This document shows positions 32,740-41,518 of a stretch of DNA of 64,000 nucleotides, piece by piece. The first letter of the stretch is position 1, and every line of letters starts with the position of its first letter. Source of the stretch: Planotetraspora thailandica (GTDB taxonomy: Bacteria > Actinomycetota > Actinomycetes > Streptosporangiales > Streptosporangiaceae). A program made the translations under genes and the position numbers. Below the pieces are notes generated by a model. That model searched no databases. It worked only from the letters and a program-made list of their open reading frames with translations, and was not told where the DNA came from. The stretch is from positions 62,001 through 126,000 of the forward strand of contig NZ_BOOR01000017.1 of assembly GCF_016863335.1 (NCBI RefSeq). Reading direction: 5' to 3'.

Positions 32740-33594
32740 CTACCGGGTCTTCATTGAGGCGACGTGGTAGCCAAGCTGGAACCTGTTTTGTGCGCCGAAG
32801 TCCTCCTTGAGGCGTGCCACATGGGCCTGTATCGATCGCAGGCTGAGCCCGAGGCGGCGGGCTATCTCTCGATCCGTGCGGCCCTCGCTGAGCAATCTCA
32901 GGATTGATTCCCGTATCTCCGGGATGACCTCTGACGCCGCCTGCGACGCGCATGTGGGAACAAAGGGAAACGGTTCGGCTCGATCCCACGCGCCGTCGAA
33001 AACTTCAGCCATGAAACGCACCGCGGCGGGTTCGGTGATCCTGACGATCGTGCTCCTCTCCGCATTCGCCGGAATGAATGCCGAAACACGGTCGACGATG
33101 AGGAGCTGATCGAATATCTCAGGAAGCGTGCGGACACTGCCGCCATGTGCAGTGATCGTGTGCACACATGATTTTGCGACCTGGTCGAATCTCTTACTGT
33201 GCTGGAAGAGCACGTGCATCGCGACTCCGGCGGTGATTTTCTCCAGCATCACATCGAGCGAATCCTCGAGTAGCGCGCCCGACCACCCACCGTCCGATTG
33301 GGCCATCAGGATTTCGTGCTCAGCCTGAGCCAGTTCCGTCCGGACCTCCTCATTGAGGTTGCCCGGATCGGATGAACCGTTTCCGTTGATCACATGCAGG
33401 TTGTGGACCGCGGCCGAGGAGATGTCGGTGCGATCCGCCTGGTCCGCGGCCCTCCGGGCCAGTTCAGCCAGTTCCGCCGCTATGCCGTAGAGCACTTCGC
33501 GGTACTCGTCCGAACGGGGTTCACGACCCCTTGATCCGGTGGACACGCTCCCTGCGGCCGAAACTTTGTGACCCGGGTCAATTTGGTGGAGCAC
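32740..33594 (-). CDS. LuxR-type regulator with TrmB-like N-terminal domain; probable cluster regulator
   Basis: 284 residues from a GTG at 33594 with AGGGG eight bases upstream. The C-terminal 65 residues are a GerE/LuxR helix-turn-helix: ESILRLLSEGRTDREIARRL and GLSLRSIQAHVARLKEDF. The N-terminal 200 residues (AELAELARRAADQAD, then a phospholipase-D/TrmB-like sensor core such as GVAMHVLFQHSKRF and SAFIPANAERSTIVRI) match a group of actinomycete regulators found in secondary-metabolite clusters. It is divergent from the first ATP-grasp gene, so it probably controls the biosynthetic operons. The ligand is unknown. Confidence 0.9.
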   Translation of the reverse strand: MLHQIDPGHKVSAAGSVSTGSRGREPRSDEYREVLYGIAAELAELARRAADQADRTDISSAAVHNLHVINGNGSSDPGNLNEEVRTELAQAEHEILMAQSDGGWSGALLEDSLDVMLEKITAGVAMHVLFQHSKRFDQVAKSCVHTITAHGGSVRTLPEIFDQLLIVDRVSAFIPANAERSTIVRITEPAAVRFMAEVFDGAWDRAEPFPFVPTCASQAASEVIPEIRESILRLLSEGRTDREIARRLGLSLRSIQAHVARLKEDFGAQNRFQLGYHVASMKTR

Positions 33595-33942
33595 CGCAAA
33601 TCCCCTCTCAATGCTTTGACGACGGATCCTGAAGATGATTTGGGCCGGCCCGGAAACGAGCTCCCTGACCGGGATCGCCTTCCTGTGGCATCAGGCCGGT
33701 CGGGATTGCGCACACATGCGATGCGCCTCACCGAGCGATCAGGTGCCCGCCCGCCGGTACGCGACAGCCACGTGAATCGGACCGGATGAAACGCCTCACA
33801 CAGGCGACCGAATTGACCGGTGCTCTGTTCATCCCTCGGATATGCGCAATGCACTTACCCGTACCATCGGCGATCTTTCCTGACCGGCATACAAACGGCA
33901 CACTGACTCGTGACGGTTTCGCGGGCGCAGGGAGCACTATCG
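33595..33942. other. Divergent promoter region between the regulator and the first cluster operon
   Basis: Non-coding, 348 bases. TTGACC at 33813 could be a -35 element for the plus-strand operon, with GGATAT at 33838 as a weak -10 at a 19-base spacing. No clear inverted repeat for the LuxR-type regulator could be picked. No open frame here looks like a protein. Confidence 0.35.
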
Positions 33943-35397
33943 ATGCCGACGAGAACGACCACAGCGGGGCCTGCCTCCACCGCCTCCCCCGGAAGCGGTC
34001 CGGCCCAAAAAACACAGCTCGACAGCCCGGAGAACCGCGAACGCGCGGCGGTGACCACGGGCCCCGGCGGCGTCCCGTCCGTGCCGGAGAGCGTGACCCA
34101 TGTGCTGGTCGGCTATAGCCCTGTGGTGCTGGGCAAGCTGGATTCCTCGCTCCCTGAGGACTCCGTCCTGGTTCTCGAGGAGCCGGATGTCATCGAGGCC
34201 AGGGTGATAGCGGATCTCTCGGATCGGCATCGGTGTGTCGCCGCGCTGCTCCCCGCTCCCAGCCAGGACGAGAAAAACCCGCACCGGCTTGTCGACGCGG
34301 TTTCCCGCCCGCCCCGCGTGCAGGTGGTCGTGCCCGTGGTGGAGTACGGCGTCGTGGGGGCCGCCGTCCTGGCGGAGGCGTGGGGGCTACCCGGAGCGGG
34401 GCTGAAGGCGGCCGTGCAGTTGCGCGACAAGGCGTTGCTGCGCACGGCCCTGGCGAGTACGGGTGTCGGGCAGCCTGCGTGGTCACTCGCCGACACCGCG
34501 CAGGACGTCGCGGACTTCCGTGAGCTGCACGGCGGTGAATGCGTGTTGAAGCCCGCCAACCGGCAGGCCAGCCTCGGTGTCCAGATGCTCGGGCCGGACA
34601 CCGACGTCCGAGCCGCCTGGGATCACGTCGTCACCTCGGACGAGCCGCAGCTGCGCGCCCGCTACCACACCGACAGCCGTTTCCTGGTCGAAGAGCGGGT
34701 GCGCGGCCCGGAGGTGAGCGTCGAGGCGCTGGTACACGAGGGCGTCGTCGGGTTCCTCAACATCACCGCGAAAAGCCTCCAGGATGCCGCCTACCCGGTG
34801 GCGATAGGTCACCGCCTGCCCGCCGCCCTGCCGGAGGCGACGGTGGCCGCGCTCCGCGAGGGCACCGAGTCGCTGGTGACCGCGACCGGCTTCCGCTCCG
34901 GCTGCCTGCATTCGGAGTGGATCCTGGCCGGCGACCGTCCCTATTTCATCGAGTGCCAGGGCCGTCTCCCCGGCGGGGGCATCAGGGTGCTGATCGACCT
35001 CGCCTACGAGACGGACCTGCTCCAGGGCATGCTGACCGTGCTGCAAGGCGAGCCCGTCGAGCCACGCGCCGCCGTCCAGGGGGCGGCCGTACGGCTGCTC
35101 GTCGCGGCCCAAGGGACCGTCGAAGCGATCTCGGGCGTGGAGGCGGCCGGTGCCGCCGACGGCGTCCAGCTCGTGCAGCTCCTCATCGCGCCAGGGGCGG
35201 TGGTCGATGTCACCACCAGCTCCTGGGATCGCGCGGGCATGGTGATCGCCACCGGCACCGACGCCGCGGCTGCTGCCCGGAACGCCGAACGTGGAGCCGC
35301 GCTGGTCGACATCCGCACCACAGAAAGCACCACAGAAGGCCCAACAGAAAGCACCACCGGAGACACCGCGGAAGACAGCGCAGGAGACAGGCCGTGA
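33943..35397 (+). CDS. ATP-grasp carboxylate-amine ligase 1
   Basis: 484 residues from the ATG at 33943 with GGGAG nine bases upstream; a GTG at 33910 is possible. After a Ser/Thr/Pro-rich leader come a preATP domain (HVLVGYSPVVLGKLDSS), a lid with ECVLKPANRQASLGVQMLG, and the grasp domain with VEERVRGPEVSVEALVHEG and FIECQGRLPGGGIRVL, whose glutamate and arginine bind Mg-ATP and the acyl phosphate. This is the BacD/carbamoyl-phosphate-synthetase-like group that joins an amino acid carboxylate to an amine with ADP release. The last 25 residues are a Thr/Glu repeat tail. It is coupled by GTGA to the exporter gene. Confidence 0.9.
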   Translation: MPTRTTTAGPASTASPGSGPAQKTQLDSPENRERAAVTTGPGGVPSVPESVTHVLVGYSPVVLGKLDSSLPEDSVLVLEEPDVIEARVIADLSDRHRCVAALLPAPSQDEKNPHRLVDAVSRPPRVQVVVPVVEYGVVGAAVLAEAWGLPGAGLKAAVQLRDKALLRTALASTGVGQPAWSLADTAQDVADFRELHGGECVLKPANRQASLGVQMLGPDTDVRAAWDHVVTSDEPQLRARYHTDSRFLVEERVRGPEVSVEALVHEGVVGFLNITAKSLQDAAYPVAIGHRLPAALPEATVAALREGTESLVTATGFRSGCLHSEWILAGDRPYFIECQGRLPGGGIRVLIDLAYETDLLQGMLTVLQGEPVEPRAAVQGAAVRLLVAAQGTVEAISGVEAAGAADGVQLVQLLIAPGAVVDVTTSSWDRAGMVIATGTDAAAAARNAERGAALVDIRTTESTTEGPTESTTGDTAEDSAGDRP

Positions 35398-36650
35398 CTC
35401 GGATATCCCTGCGGGATTATGTGCCCGCCACCCGCGAAGGCCGCATCTTCGTCCTCATCTCGCTGATCAACTCGGTGGGAACGGGGTTGTACCTTGCGGG
35501 CTCGGCGGTGTTCTTCGTCCGCTCCGTCGGGCTCACCACGGCCGAGGTGGGCCTTGGGCTCGCGGTCTCGGGCGTGGTCGGCTTTGTCGCCATCGTGCCG
35601 ATCGGGGCGGTGGCCGACCATATCGGCGCGAAGCGCACGCTGACCTACCTGCAAGTGTGGCGGGGCGCATGGTTCGTCGCGCTCTCCTTCGCGCACGGCC
35701 CCGTGGCCTTCACCCTGGTGTCCTCGTGCCTGGCCGCCGCGGAGGCCGCCACCCAGCCGCTGACCCAGGCCGTGGCCTCGGCCACCACCGAGGAGTCCGA
35801 CCGGACCCGCACGATGGCGATCCTCCGTAGCGTCCGCAACATCGGCTTCTCCGCGGGCGCGCTGCTCGCGGCGCCGCTGCTCGCCACCGACAGCGTGTGG
35901 ACGTACCGCGGTCTGGTCCTGGCCACTGCCCTCGCGTACGTGCTGACCGCCGCGATGCTCGCCCGGTTGCGCCTGACGGGTACGACCACGGTGCAACGCA
36001 AGGTCGATCCGCTGACCGCCATCAAGGGCTTCCGGGACTGGCGCTACCTCCTGCTGACCGGACTCAACGGCGTCCTCAACCTGCACGTCACCATCCTGTC
36101 CGTCGGCATCCCGCTCTGGGTTCTGCAGGCCACACCGGTCGCCGAGGGCTTCGTGCCGCTGCTGATCCTCGTCAACACCGTGATGTCCATCGTGCTGCAG
36201 GTGCCCGTCTCCAAGGGGGCGGAACGGCAGGGCGGTGCGCTCCGGGCGCTGCGGCTCGCAGGTTTCGCGCTGGCCGCCAGCTGCCTCGCGCTCGCCGCGG
36301 CCGACGGACCGTCGTCGGCCCTGCCCGCGGGCGTCCTGCTGCTGTGCGGCTGCGTCCTGCTCACCTTCGGCGAGATGTGGCAGGCCGTCGGCGGATGGGA
36401 TCTGAGCTACGCCTACGCCCCCGACGACCGCAAGAGTGTGTACCTGTCCGTTTTCAGCCTGGGCAACACCGGGCAGCGGATCGCGGGCCCGGCCCTGATC
36501 ACCGGTGTGGTGATCGCCGCGGGCCCGGCCGGCTGGGCCGTTCTCGCGGTGGTGTTCTGCACCGCAGGACTGCTCGCCGCACCGGTCGTGCGGCTGCTGG
36601 AGCACGCCGTGCCCGGCTCCCCCGTCCCCGTGGAAGGGCACAGTTCATGA
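35394..36650 (+). CDS. MFS transporter 1, probable product exporter
   Basis: 418 residues with about twelve transmembrane helices, starting at a GTG at 35394 that overlaps the ligase stop by four bases; AGGAG lies six bases upstream. Motif A is GAVADHIGAKRTL, and TEESDRTRTMAILRSVRNIG is a loop seen in the TubA-like/SalY-like exporters of actinomycetes. It sits between two ATP-grasp genes with four-base overlaps at both ends, so all three proteins are made together. Export of the cluster product or of a precursor is the likely job. Confidence 0.9.
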   Translation: MTRISLRDYVPATREGRIFVLISLINSVGTGLYLAGSAVFFVRSVGLTTAEVGLGLAVSGVVGFVAIVPIGAVADHIGAKRTLTYLQVWRGAWFVALSFAHGPVAFTLVSSCLAAAEAATQPLTQAVASATTEESDRTRTMAILRSVRNIGFSAGALLAAPLLATDSVWTYRGLVLATALAYVLTAAMLARLRLTGTTTVQRKVDPLTAIKGFRDWRYLLLTGLNGVLNLHVTILSVGIPLWVLQATPVAEGFVPLLILVNTVMSIVLQVPVSKGAERQGGALRALRLAGFALAASCLALAAADGPSSALPAGVLLLCGCVLLTFGEMWQAVGGWDLSYAYAPDDRKSVYLSVFSLGNTGQRIAGPALITGVVIAAGPAGWAVLAVVFCTAGLLAAPVVRLLEHAVPGSPVPVEGHSS

Positions 36651-37858
36651 ACGATCCGAGGGATCTTCTGGTGGTCGGCGTCGGCACGATGGGCAGGCCC
36701 TACCTGGACGCCGCGGCACGGCTCGGCTGCCGGATCCGCGCCGTGGAGTCGGCGGCCGCCTACGACAGCCTGCCGAAGGACATGGACGCCCGCTTCTACC
36801 AGGTCGGCGGCGCCATGGAAGAGGTCTGGATGCAGGGCGTGGCACAGGCGGTCGCGGAACGGTCCCCCGACGGGATCATCGCCTTCGCCGAGCCGCACGT
36901 CATCGCCGCGGCGCTGGCCCAGGACAGGCTCGGCTGTCCCGGCCCCTCGCTGCACGCGGCGGTCATCTCCCGCAACAAGGCGCTCCAGCGCGCCTGCTTC
37001 GCCGCCCGGGGAATCCCGCAGCCCGGGTTCCTCCTCGCCTCGGACACCCGGGAAGCCCGGGAGTGGATGCTGGAGCGGCTGCCTGTGGTGGTGAAGCCGC
37101 TCACGCTGAGCGGCAGCCAGGGCGTCGAACTCGTCACGGATGCGGCGTCCGCCCACGAACTCGTCGAACGCCGGGCCGCCGAGGGAAAGGTCCTGGTCGA
37201 AGAGGCCGTCGAGGGGCCTGAGTTCAGCTGGGAGGCGCTGGTCCGCGAGGGTGAGGTGCTGTTCGAGAACATCACCCAGAAAGACACCACCCCACCGCCC
37301 TATTTCGTGGAGCTCGCACACCGATGCGGGCACCGATTCACCGATCCCGTGCTCGCCGGGCAGGTCACCGCGCTGACCCGCGGGGTGCTCGACGGCATCG
37401 GCATGCGCACCGGGCTCGTCCACCTCGAGTTCAAGATCGGGCCCGACGGACCCGTGCTGATGGAGGTCGCCGTCCGCACGCCGGGGGACTTCATCCCCGA
37501 CGCCATCAGGCTGACCTACGGTTTCGACCTGTACGAAGCCCTGGTCAGGCTCGCGCTCGGCATGCCGCTGGACAGCATGCTCCGGGCCGAACCCGTCTCG
37601 TACGCGGCGATCTCCTTTGTCACCTGTGCGCCCGGCACGATCTCCCGGATCGAGGGGGTGGAGGAGGTCGGCGCCCACCCGGACGTGGTCAGAGTGCGGC
37701 TGCGCAAGGGGGTGGGCGATCGTGTCCAGCCGCTCACCTCGTCCTCGCAGCGCCTGGGGCACGTCCTGGTCGACGCGGCATGGCCGGCCGCACGAGAAGA
37801 CGCCCTGAAGTTCGTCCGCGAGCAGCTGAGAATCACCACGGTCCCCGACCAGCAGTAG
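36647..37858 (+). CDS. ATP-grasp carboxylate-amine ligase 2
   Basis: 403 residues from an ATG at 36647 overlapping the exporter stop (ATGA). The preATP domain begins LLVVGVGTMGRPYLDAAARL, an unusual Rossmann-like start. Grasp-domain landmarks are VVVKPLTLSGSQGVELV, EEAVEGPEFSWEALVREG and LMEVAVRTPGDFIPDA. The RTPGD form is shared with ligase 3 (54707) and not with the other three. The last 80 residues form a beta-rich domain (AISFVTCAPGTISRIEGVEE) present in all five ligases. It is the last gene of the plus-strand operon. Substrates are unknown. Confidence 0.9.
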   Translation: MNDPRDLLVVGVGTMGRPYLDAAARLGCRIRAVESAAAYDSLPKDMDARFYQVGGAMEEVWMQGVAQAVAERSPDGIIAFAEPHVIAAALAQDRLGCPGPSLHAAVISRNKALQRACFAARGIPQPGFLLASDTREAREWMLERLPVVVKPLTLSGSQGVELVTDAASAHELVERRAAEGKVLVEEAVEGPEFSWEALVREGEVLFENITQKDTTPPPYFVELAHRCGHRFTDPVLAGQVTALTRGVLDGIGMRTGLVHLEFKIGPDGPVLMEVAVRTPGDFIPDAIRLTYGFDLYEALVRLALGMPLDSMLRAEPVSYAAISFVTCAPGTISRIEGVEEVGAHPDVVRVRLRKGVGDRVQPLTSSSQRLGHVLVDAAWPAAREDALKFVREQLRITTVPDQQ

Positions 37859-37917
37859 GCCGCCGCCCGGCTCGATCGGCGCCCGGCATCAAGCTCCCAC
37901 GTCTCACAAAAGGAAAA

Positions 37918-37946
37918 ACGGCCACGCCTGACAGCGGCGTGGCCGT
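37918..37946 (-). terminator. Intrinsic terminator of the long minus-strand operon
   Basis: An 11-base perfect stem (ACGGCCACGCC with GGCGTGGCCGT) and seven-base loop, followed on the minus strand by TTTTTCCTTTTG. It lies 13 bases after the dehydrogenase stop and also faces the end of the plus-strand operon. A true T-run is rare in this DNA, which makes the call firm. Confidence 0.88.
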
Positions 37947-37958
37947 GAGAGATGGGCG

Positions 37959-38846
37959 TCAGGAGGCCATGGGAGTCGATTCGGGAGCGGTGAGCGTCCG
38001 GTAGTGGCGAAGCATGCGCTCGGCGTCCGGCTGGGTTCCGGTGAAGAGGCGGAACGCCTCGGCCGCCTGGAAGACGAGCATGCCGCCACCGCCGAGCGCG
38101 CGGCAGCCGATGCCCCGGGCGTGATGGAGGAGCTCGGTCTCGAACGGCGCGTAGATCAGGTCGGCCACCCAATGTCGTGCCGTGAGCAGCTGCGAGGGGA
38201 AGGGCAGCCCCGGATGGGCGAGCATGCCGATCGGCGTCGCGTTGATCACTCCGTCGGCCCGTGCCAACCGGGACTCGAGCTCGTCGGGATGGGCGATGGA
38301 GACGCGGGACCCGCCGAAGTGATCGGCCATCCGGCTCACCAGCGCTTCCGCGGGCGTCCGGGCCACGTCCACCACGGTCAGGTGGTGGACGCCACGCCGG
38401 AGCAGGGCGTACGCCACGGCTGAACCCGCTCCGCCCGCCCCGACCAGCACGACGTCGCGGACCCGGCCGCCGGGGACGCCGCGGTCCAAGGCGCGGGAGA
38501 ACCCGATCCAGTCGGTGTTGTGGCCGACCGACCAGGTGCCGTTGAACACCACCGTGTTGACCGCGCCGATGGTCGCGGCCTCAGGTGACAGCTCGTCGAG
38601 GTGGTCGAACACGACTTGCTTGCATGGGTGCGTGATGTTGAGCCCCGAGTACCCCATGTGCAGGGCTTCGGTCAGCAGAGTCGCGGTCCGGGACACATCG
38701 AGCTTGATGTCGTCGATGTCGATGAGCCGGTAGACGATCCTCAGCCCGTTCTCCTCACCTTCTCGCTCATGCAGAGGAGGGCTCAGAGAGGCTCCGATGC
38801 CGGCGCCGATCAGCCCGGCCAGAAACGAGGAGGTGCGCTCAGCCAT
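37959..38846 (-). CDS. Quinate/shikimate dehydrogenase-family enzyme (AroE/QsuD-like)
   Basis: 295 residues. The substrate domain shows IGASLSPPLHEREGEENGL and YSGLNITHPCKQVVFDHLDE, the forms seen in actinobacterial quinate/shikimate dehydrogenases rather than in housekeeping AroE. The catalytic lysine is in HPCKQ and the aspartate in HNTDWIGFSRAL. The NAD(P) domain has VLVGAGGAGSAVAYALL. It would interconvert quinate/shikimate with the 3-dehydro acids. As last gene of the biosynthetic operon it may make a cyclohexane- or aryl-carboxylic acid for the AMP ligases. A plain housekeeping role is possible but less likely here. Confidence 0.88.
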   Translation of the reverse strand: MAERTSSFLAGLIGAGIGASLSPPLHEREGEENGLRIVYRLIDIDDIKLDVSRTATLLTEALHMGYSGLNITHPCKQVVFDHLDELSPEAATIGAVNTVVFNGTWSVGHNTDWIGFSRALDRGVPGGRVRDVVLVGAGGAGSAVAYALLRRGVHHLTVVDVARTPAEALVSRMADHFGGSRVSIAHPDELESRLARADGVINATPIGMLAHPGLPFPSQLLTARHWVADLIYAPFETELLHHARGIGCRALGGGGMLVFQAAEAFRLFTGTQPDAERMLRHYRTLTAPESTPMAS

Positions 38847-39651
38847 CGTGGTCTCTCCAAGGTGCGAATGCGGGTTCCGCGTCGAGCTCGATCAGTTGTG
38901 GGGGCTCGCCGAGTACGGCCAGCGCCGCGGCCGCGTGGCCGAGATACGACGACGCGGGGCCGTACAGAGTGCGCAGGGTGACGCGCGGAGGCTCGGGCCG
39001 GCCGGACCAGCGCAGCAGCCGTGGCTCCTCGGCCGGGCCGGACAACTCCAGTCTGCGCATGGGCACGCGCAGGCCGTGGCCGGTGGCCTTGAGCACGGCT
39101 TCTTTCCTGGTCCAGTAGGTGAGCAGCGCCGATCGGCGGTGCTCCGGACGCAACTGCCGGTAGACCTCGGCCTCGCGGGGGGCGAGGATGTCGCCGGCGA
39201 GCAGGTCGCCGTTCATCAGCGTGGCGCCGTCCTCCACGTCGACGCCGACGGGTGTGCCACGGGCGACGGCGCAGACGACGTGGCCGTCGGTGTGCGACAG
39301 CGAGATCTCCAGCCCCGAGTCGCCGAGGATTCGCGGCTTTCCGTGCGGCCCGCCGCAGGAGACGCAGCGCCGCTCGACGAGCACGTCGCCGGGGGCGGCG
39401 CCGAGGTGGTGCCCGGCGGCCACCCGCATCAGCGCGCACCCCAGCGCGAATTGGTCACGGGCCTGGGGGCGGCGCATCGCCTCGAACCGCCGGCGCTCAT
39501 CATCGTTCATGAAGCCGGCCAGGGCTCCGAGGGAGGCGATGTCCCCCGAGGCCGACGACCACCACACCCACACCTCTCCCTCGGCCGGTCTGCGTGTCCC
39601 CCGTCGGCTTGGAGACGGGGCCGTCGCGGTGGAGGGCGCGGATGCGGTCAT
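38839..39651 (-). CDS. Sfp-type 4'-phosphopantetheinyl transferase
   Basis: 270 residues from the ATG at 39651, which has GGAGGAACC directly upstream. The frame is open to 39783 through a tandem repeat, but that part has no binding site. The magnesium-binding motif is TPVGVDVEDG and the second motif TYWTRKEAVLKATGHGL, both needed to move phosphopantetheine from CoA to carrier serines. GKPRILGDSGLEISLSHTDG is the CoA-contacting stretch. It overlaps the dehydrogenase gene by eight bases. It should activate the four carrier domains visible in the cluster. Confidence 0.9.
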   Translation of the reverse strand: MTASAPSTATAPSPSRRGTRRPAEGEVWVWWSSASGDIASLGALAGFMNDDERRRFEAMRRPQARDQFALGCALMRVAAGHHLGAAPGDVLVERRCVSCGGPHGKPRILGDSGLEISLSHTDGHVVCAVARGTPVGVDVEDGATLMNGDLLAGDILAPREAEVYRQLRPEHRRSALLTYWTRKEAVLKATGHGLRVPMRRLELSGPAEEPRLLRWSGRPEPPRVTLRTLYGPASSYLGHAAAALAVLGEPPQLIELDAEPAFAPWRDHDG

Positions 39652-39670
39652 CGGTTCCTCCGTGGCGTGC

Positions 39671-39754
39671 GGCGCAAGGCCCAGGACGGGCGGCGTGAAA
39701 CTCAGCACGGGTGGCGCGAGAGCCAGAACGGGCGGCGCGAAACCCGGCGGCAAG
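39671..39754. repeat. Four tandem 21-bp units in the PPTase leader
   Basis: Units start at 39671, 39692, 39713 and 39734. The pattern is GGCGYRARRSYCMRSACGGGY, with the last unit most diverged. If the upstream frame were translated it would give seven-residue repeats such as PPVLALA, PPVLSFT and PPVLGLA. The repeat lies between the terminator hairpin and the PPTase start. Confidence 0.75.
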
Positions 39755-39774
39755 CCGGTCGGCGGGAAAGGGGG

Positions 39775-39813
39775 CGGCGCCACCCCGTGTCACGTGACGG
39801 TGGGGTGGCGCCG
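39775..39813 (-). terminator. Strong hairpin between the AMP ligase and PPTase genes
   Basis: A 12-base perfect stem (39775..39786 with 39802..39813) enclosing a 15-base loop that itself contains the palindrome GTCACGTGAC. It lies 11 bases after the AMP ligase stop. It may end or weaken transcription, so the PPTase and dehydrogenase genes may be expressed at a lower level or from their own promoter. Confidence 0.65.
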
Positions 39814-39823
39814 TGGAGCGGAC

Positions 39824-41515
39824 TCACGCGGCGAGGGTCTCCTTGACCGTGCCGGTGACCGCGACCACGCTGGAGTCGGACTGCTTCGCGATCTTCTCCA
39901 GCGCTACGTACCTCTCCCTGAGCTGCCGCTTGAGGACCTTCCCCGTGACACCCACGGGCAGCGTGTCGACGATCTCGACGACGGAGAGCGCGGGGTGGCC
40001 GGCGGCCGCCAGGGCCTCGTTGGCCTCTTTCAGCAGCCTCTGCGCGTCGACTTCGCCGGCTTCGGAGGTGACGACGCCCACGACCACGTTATCCTCGCCC
40101 AGCCGGCCGGCGACGACGGCGACGTCGAGGATGTCAGGTACGTCGCTGAGCAGGGTCTCCTCCAGGAGCACCGAGTAGGCGGGACCGCCGGCGGTCTCGA
40201 TGGTGTCCACGGCACGGTCGACGTGGTAGAAGTTGTCGTCCTTGTCGCGGTAGACCATGTCGCCGGGGCACCAGTAGCCGCCGAGCCTGCTCCGGTAGGT
40301 GGTGTCGGAGTCGTTCCAGTAGCCCGCCGTGATCGCCGGGCCGCGGGCGCCGAGGAGGCCGACCTCGCCGACGTCCGCGTGCGAGCCGTCCTTACGCAGC
40401 ACCGCCACCTCCGACACGCCCACGAGCTTGCCGACACAGCGGTCGTTGCGCTCGGACTCGAGCGTCGTGGGCTTGAGCAGCACCGCCCAGCCCAGCTCCG
40501 TCGTGCCGAGCCGGTCCAGCCACGTGGCCGAGGGCAGGTGCGGGCTGCGCTGGGAGAGCACCTTGCGGATGTGCTCGTAGTGGACGGCGTCGGCGGTGGT
40601 GACCCAGTGGCCGACCGAGTCCAGCACGCCCGGCGCGAGGTCCAGACCGGCGAGGTCGACGCAGGTGTGGCCGAACGCCATGACCGAGGTCGGCTGGTAC
40701 TCGGCGATGGCCGCGACCAGTTCCTCGGGCGTGGGGTCGAAGGCGGGGACGATCGGGGTGCCGCCGAAGATGGCGTAGGTCATGTAGTGGACGTTTCCGA
40801 GGTGCGACTGCGGCATCGCGGCCAGCATCACGCCGCCGGGCACCAGCGTCGGGTCCTCGATGGTGAGCCGGAAGCGCGGCCCGGCCACGCTGGACTGGTG
40901 GGTCTGGGTGACCGGTTTGGGCAGTCCCGTGGTGCCGGAGGAGTGCATGATCGACACCGGGTCCTCGGGCGCGTGCCGCCAGCGGGCCTCCTTGGGCAGC
41001 ACGGCGGCGGGCGGGGCGGGCAGCTCCTCCTCCAGCTGGATCCAGCGGATGCCGGCGAGCTTGTCGATCTCGTCGCCGAGCCTGGCCAGGTGCTCACGGT
41101 CGGTGTAGAGGCCGACCGGGGTGGTCTTGCCGATGAGGGAGGCGGCGATCTCCTGCGGGGCCTTGCTGTTCACGAGCACGGCGATGGCGCCGATCGAGGC
41201 CAGCGCGTAGTAGTGGATGGAGTAGGCGAAGAAGTCCTTCATGTAGACGGCGACGCGGTCACGGGGCTTGACGCCCTTGTTGAGGTACCAGACCGCCCAA
41301 CTCTGCGCGAGCTGGTCCAGCTCCAGGAGGTTGAAGTCGCTCTGCTGGGTGCCGTCGGTGGTGGTCAGCGGGCGGGCCGAGCGGATGAACCTGGCTTCCG
41401 GGTCCGGGTTGAACTCGATGGCCGAGGTGAGCAGGTTGCCGCCGCCGACACCGGGCTTCTCGGCGAACTGCCGCCGCTGTTCGGTCGTCAGCAGCGCCTT
41501 GTCCGATAGCTTCAT
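39824..41515 (-). CDS. AMP-dependent acyl/aryl ligase (ANL superfamily)
   Basis: 563 residues from the ATG at 41515 with AGGAAGG six bases upstream. The P-loop is IMHSSGTTGLPKPVTQTHQS (A3), A5 is near LDRLGTTELGWAVL, A7 is GGYWCPGDMVYRDKD, A8 is VDRAVDTIETAGGPAYS with the usual GR replaced, and the A10 lysine is in LPVGVTGKVLKRQLRE. No carrier domain is attached. It would adenylate a carboxylic acid and pass it to CoA or to one of the cluster carriers. The substrate cannot be read reliably. Its gene starts inside the ribosome-binding overlap with the ACP-ligase fusion gene. Confidence 0.88.
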   Translation of the reverse strand: MKLSDKALLTTEQRRQFAEKPGVGGGNLLTSAIEFNPDPEARFIRSARPLTTTDGTQQSDFNLLELDQLAQSWAVWYLNKGVKPRDRVAVYMKDFFAYSIHYYALASIGAIAVLVNSKAPQEIAASLIGKTTPVGLYTDREHLARLGDEIDKLAGIRWIQLEEELPAPPAAVLPKEARWRHAPEDPVSIMHSSGTTGLPKPVTQTHQSSVAGPRFRLTIEDPTLVPGGVMLAAMPQSHLGNVHYMTYAIFGGTPIVPAFDPTPEELVAAIAEYQPTSVMAFGHTCVDLAGLDLAPGVLDSVGHWVTTADAVHYEHIRKVLSQRSPHLPSATWLDRLGTTELGWAVLLKPTTLESERNDRCVGKLVGVSEVAVLRKDGSHADVGEVGLLGARGPAITAGYWNDSDTTYRSRLGGYWCPGDMVYRDKDDNFYHVDRAVDTIETAGGPAYSVLLEETLLSDVPDILDVAVVAGRLGEDNVVVGVVTSEAGEVDAQRLLKEANEALAAAGHPALSVVEIVDTLPVGVTGKVLKRQLRERYVALEKIAKQSDSSVVAVTGTVKETLAA

Positions 41516-41518
41516 GGT

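Noticed and set aside
32593-32758. 55-codon plus-strand frame with NSLDTRISGMFGADWSSL
   Set aside because: It overlaps the regulator gene antisense, its GTG touches the purine run so spacing is impossible, and no family is recognised.
39652-39783. PPTase start at 39783 including the PPVL heptad repeats
   Set aside because: GGAGGAACC lies just before the ATG at 39651, which gives a normal Sfp-type N-terminus; the repeat region follows a terminator-like hairpin.
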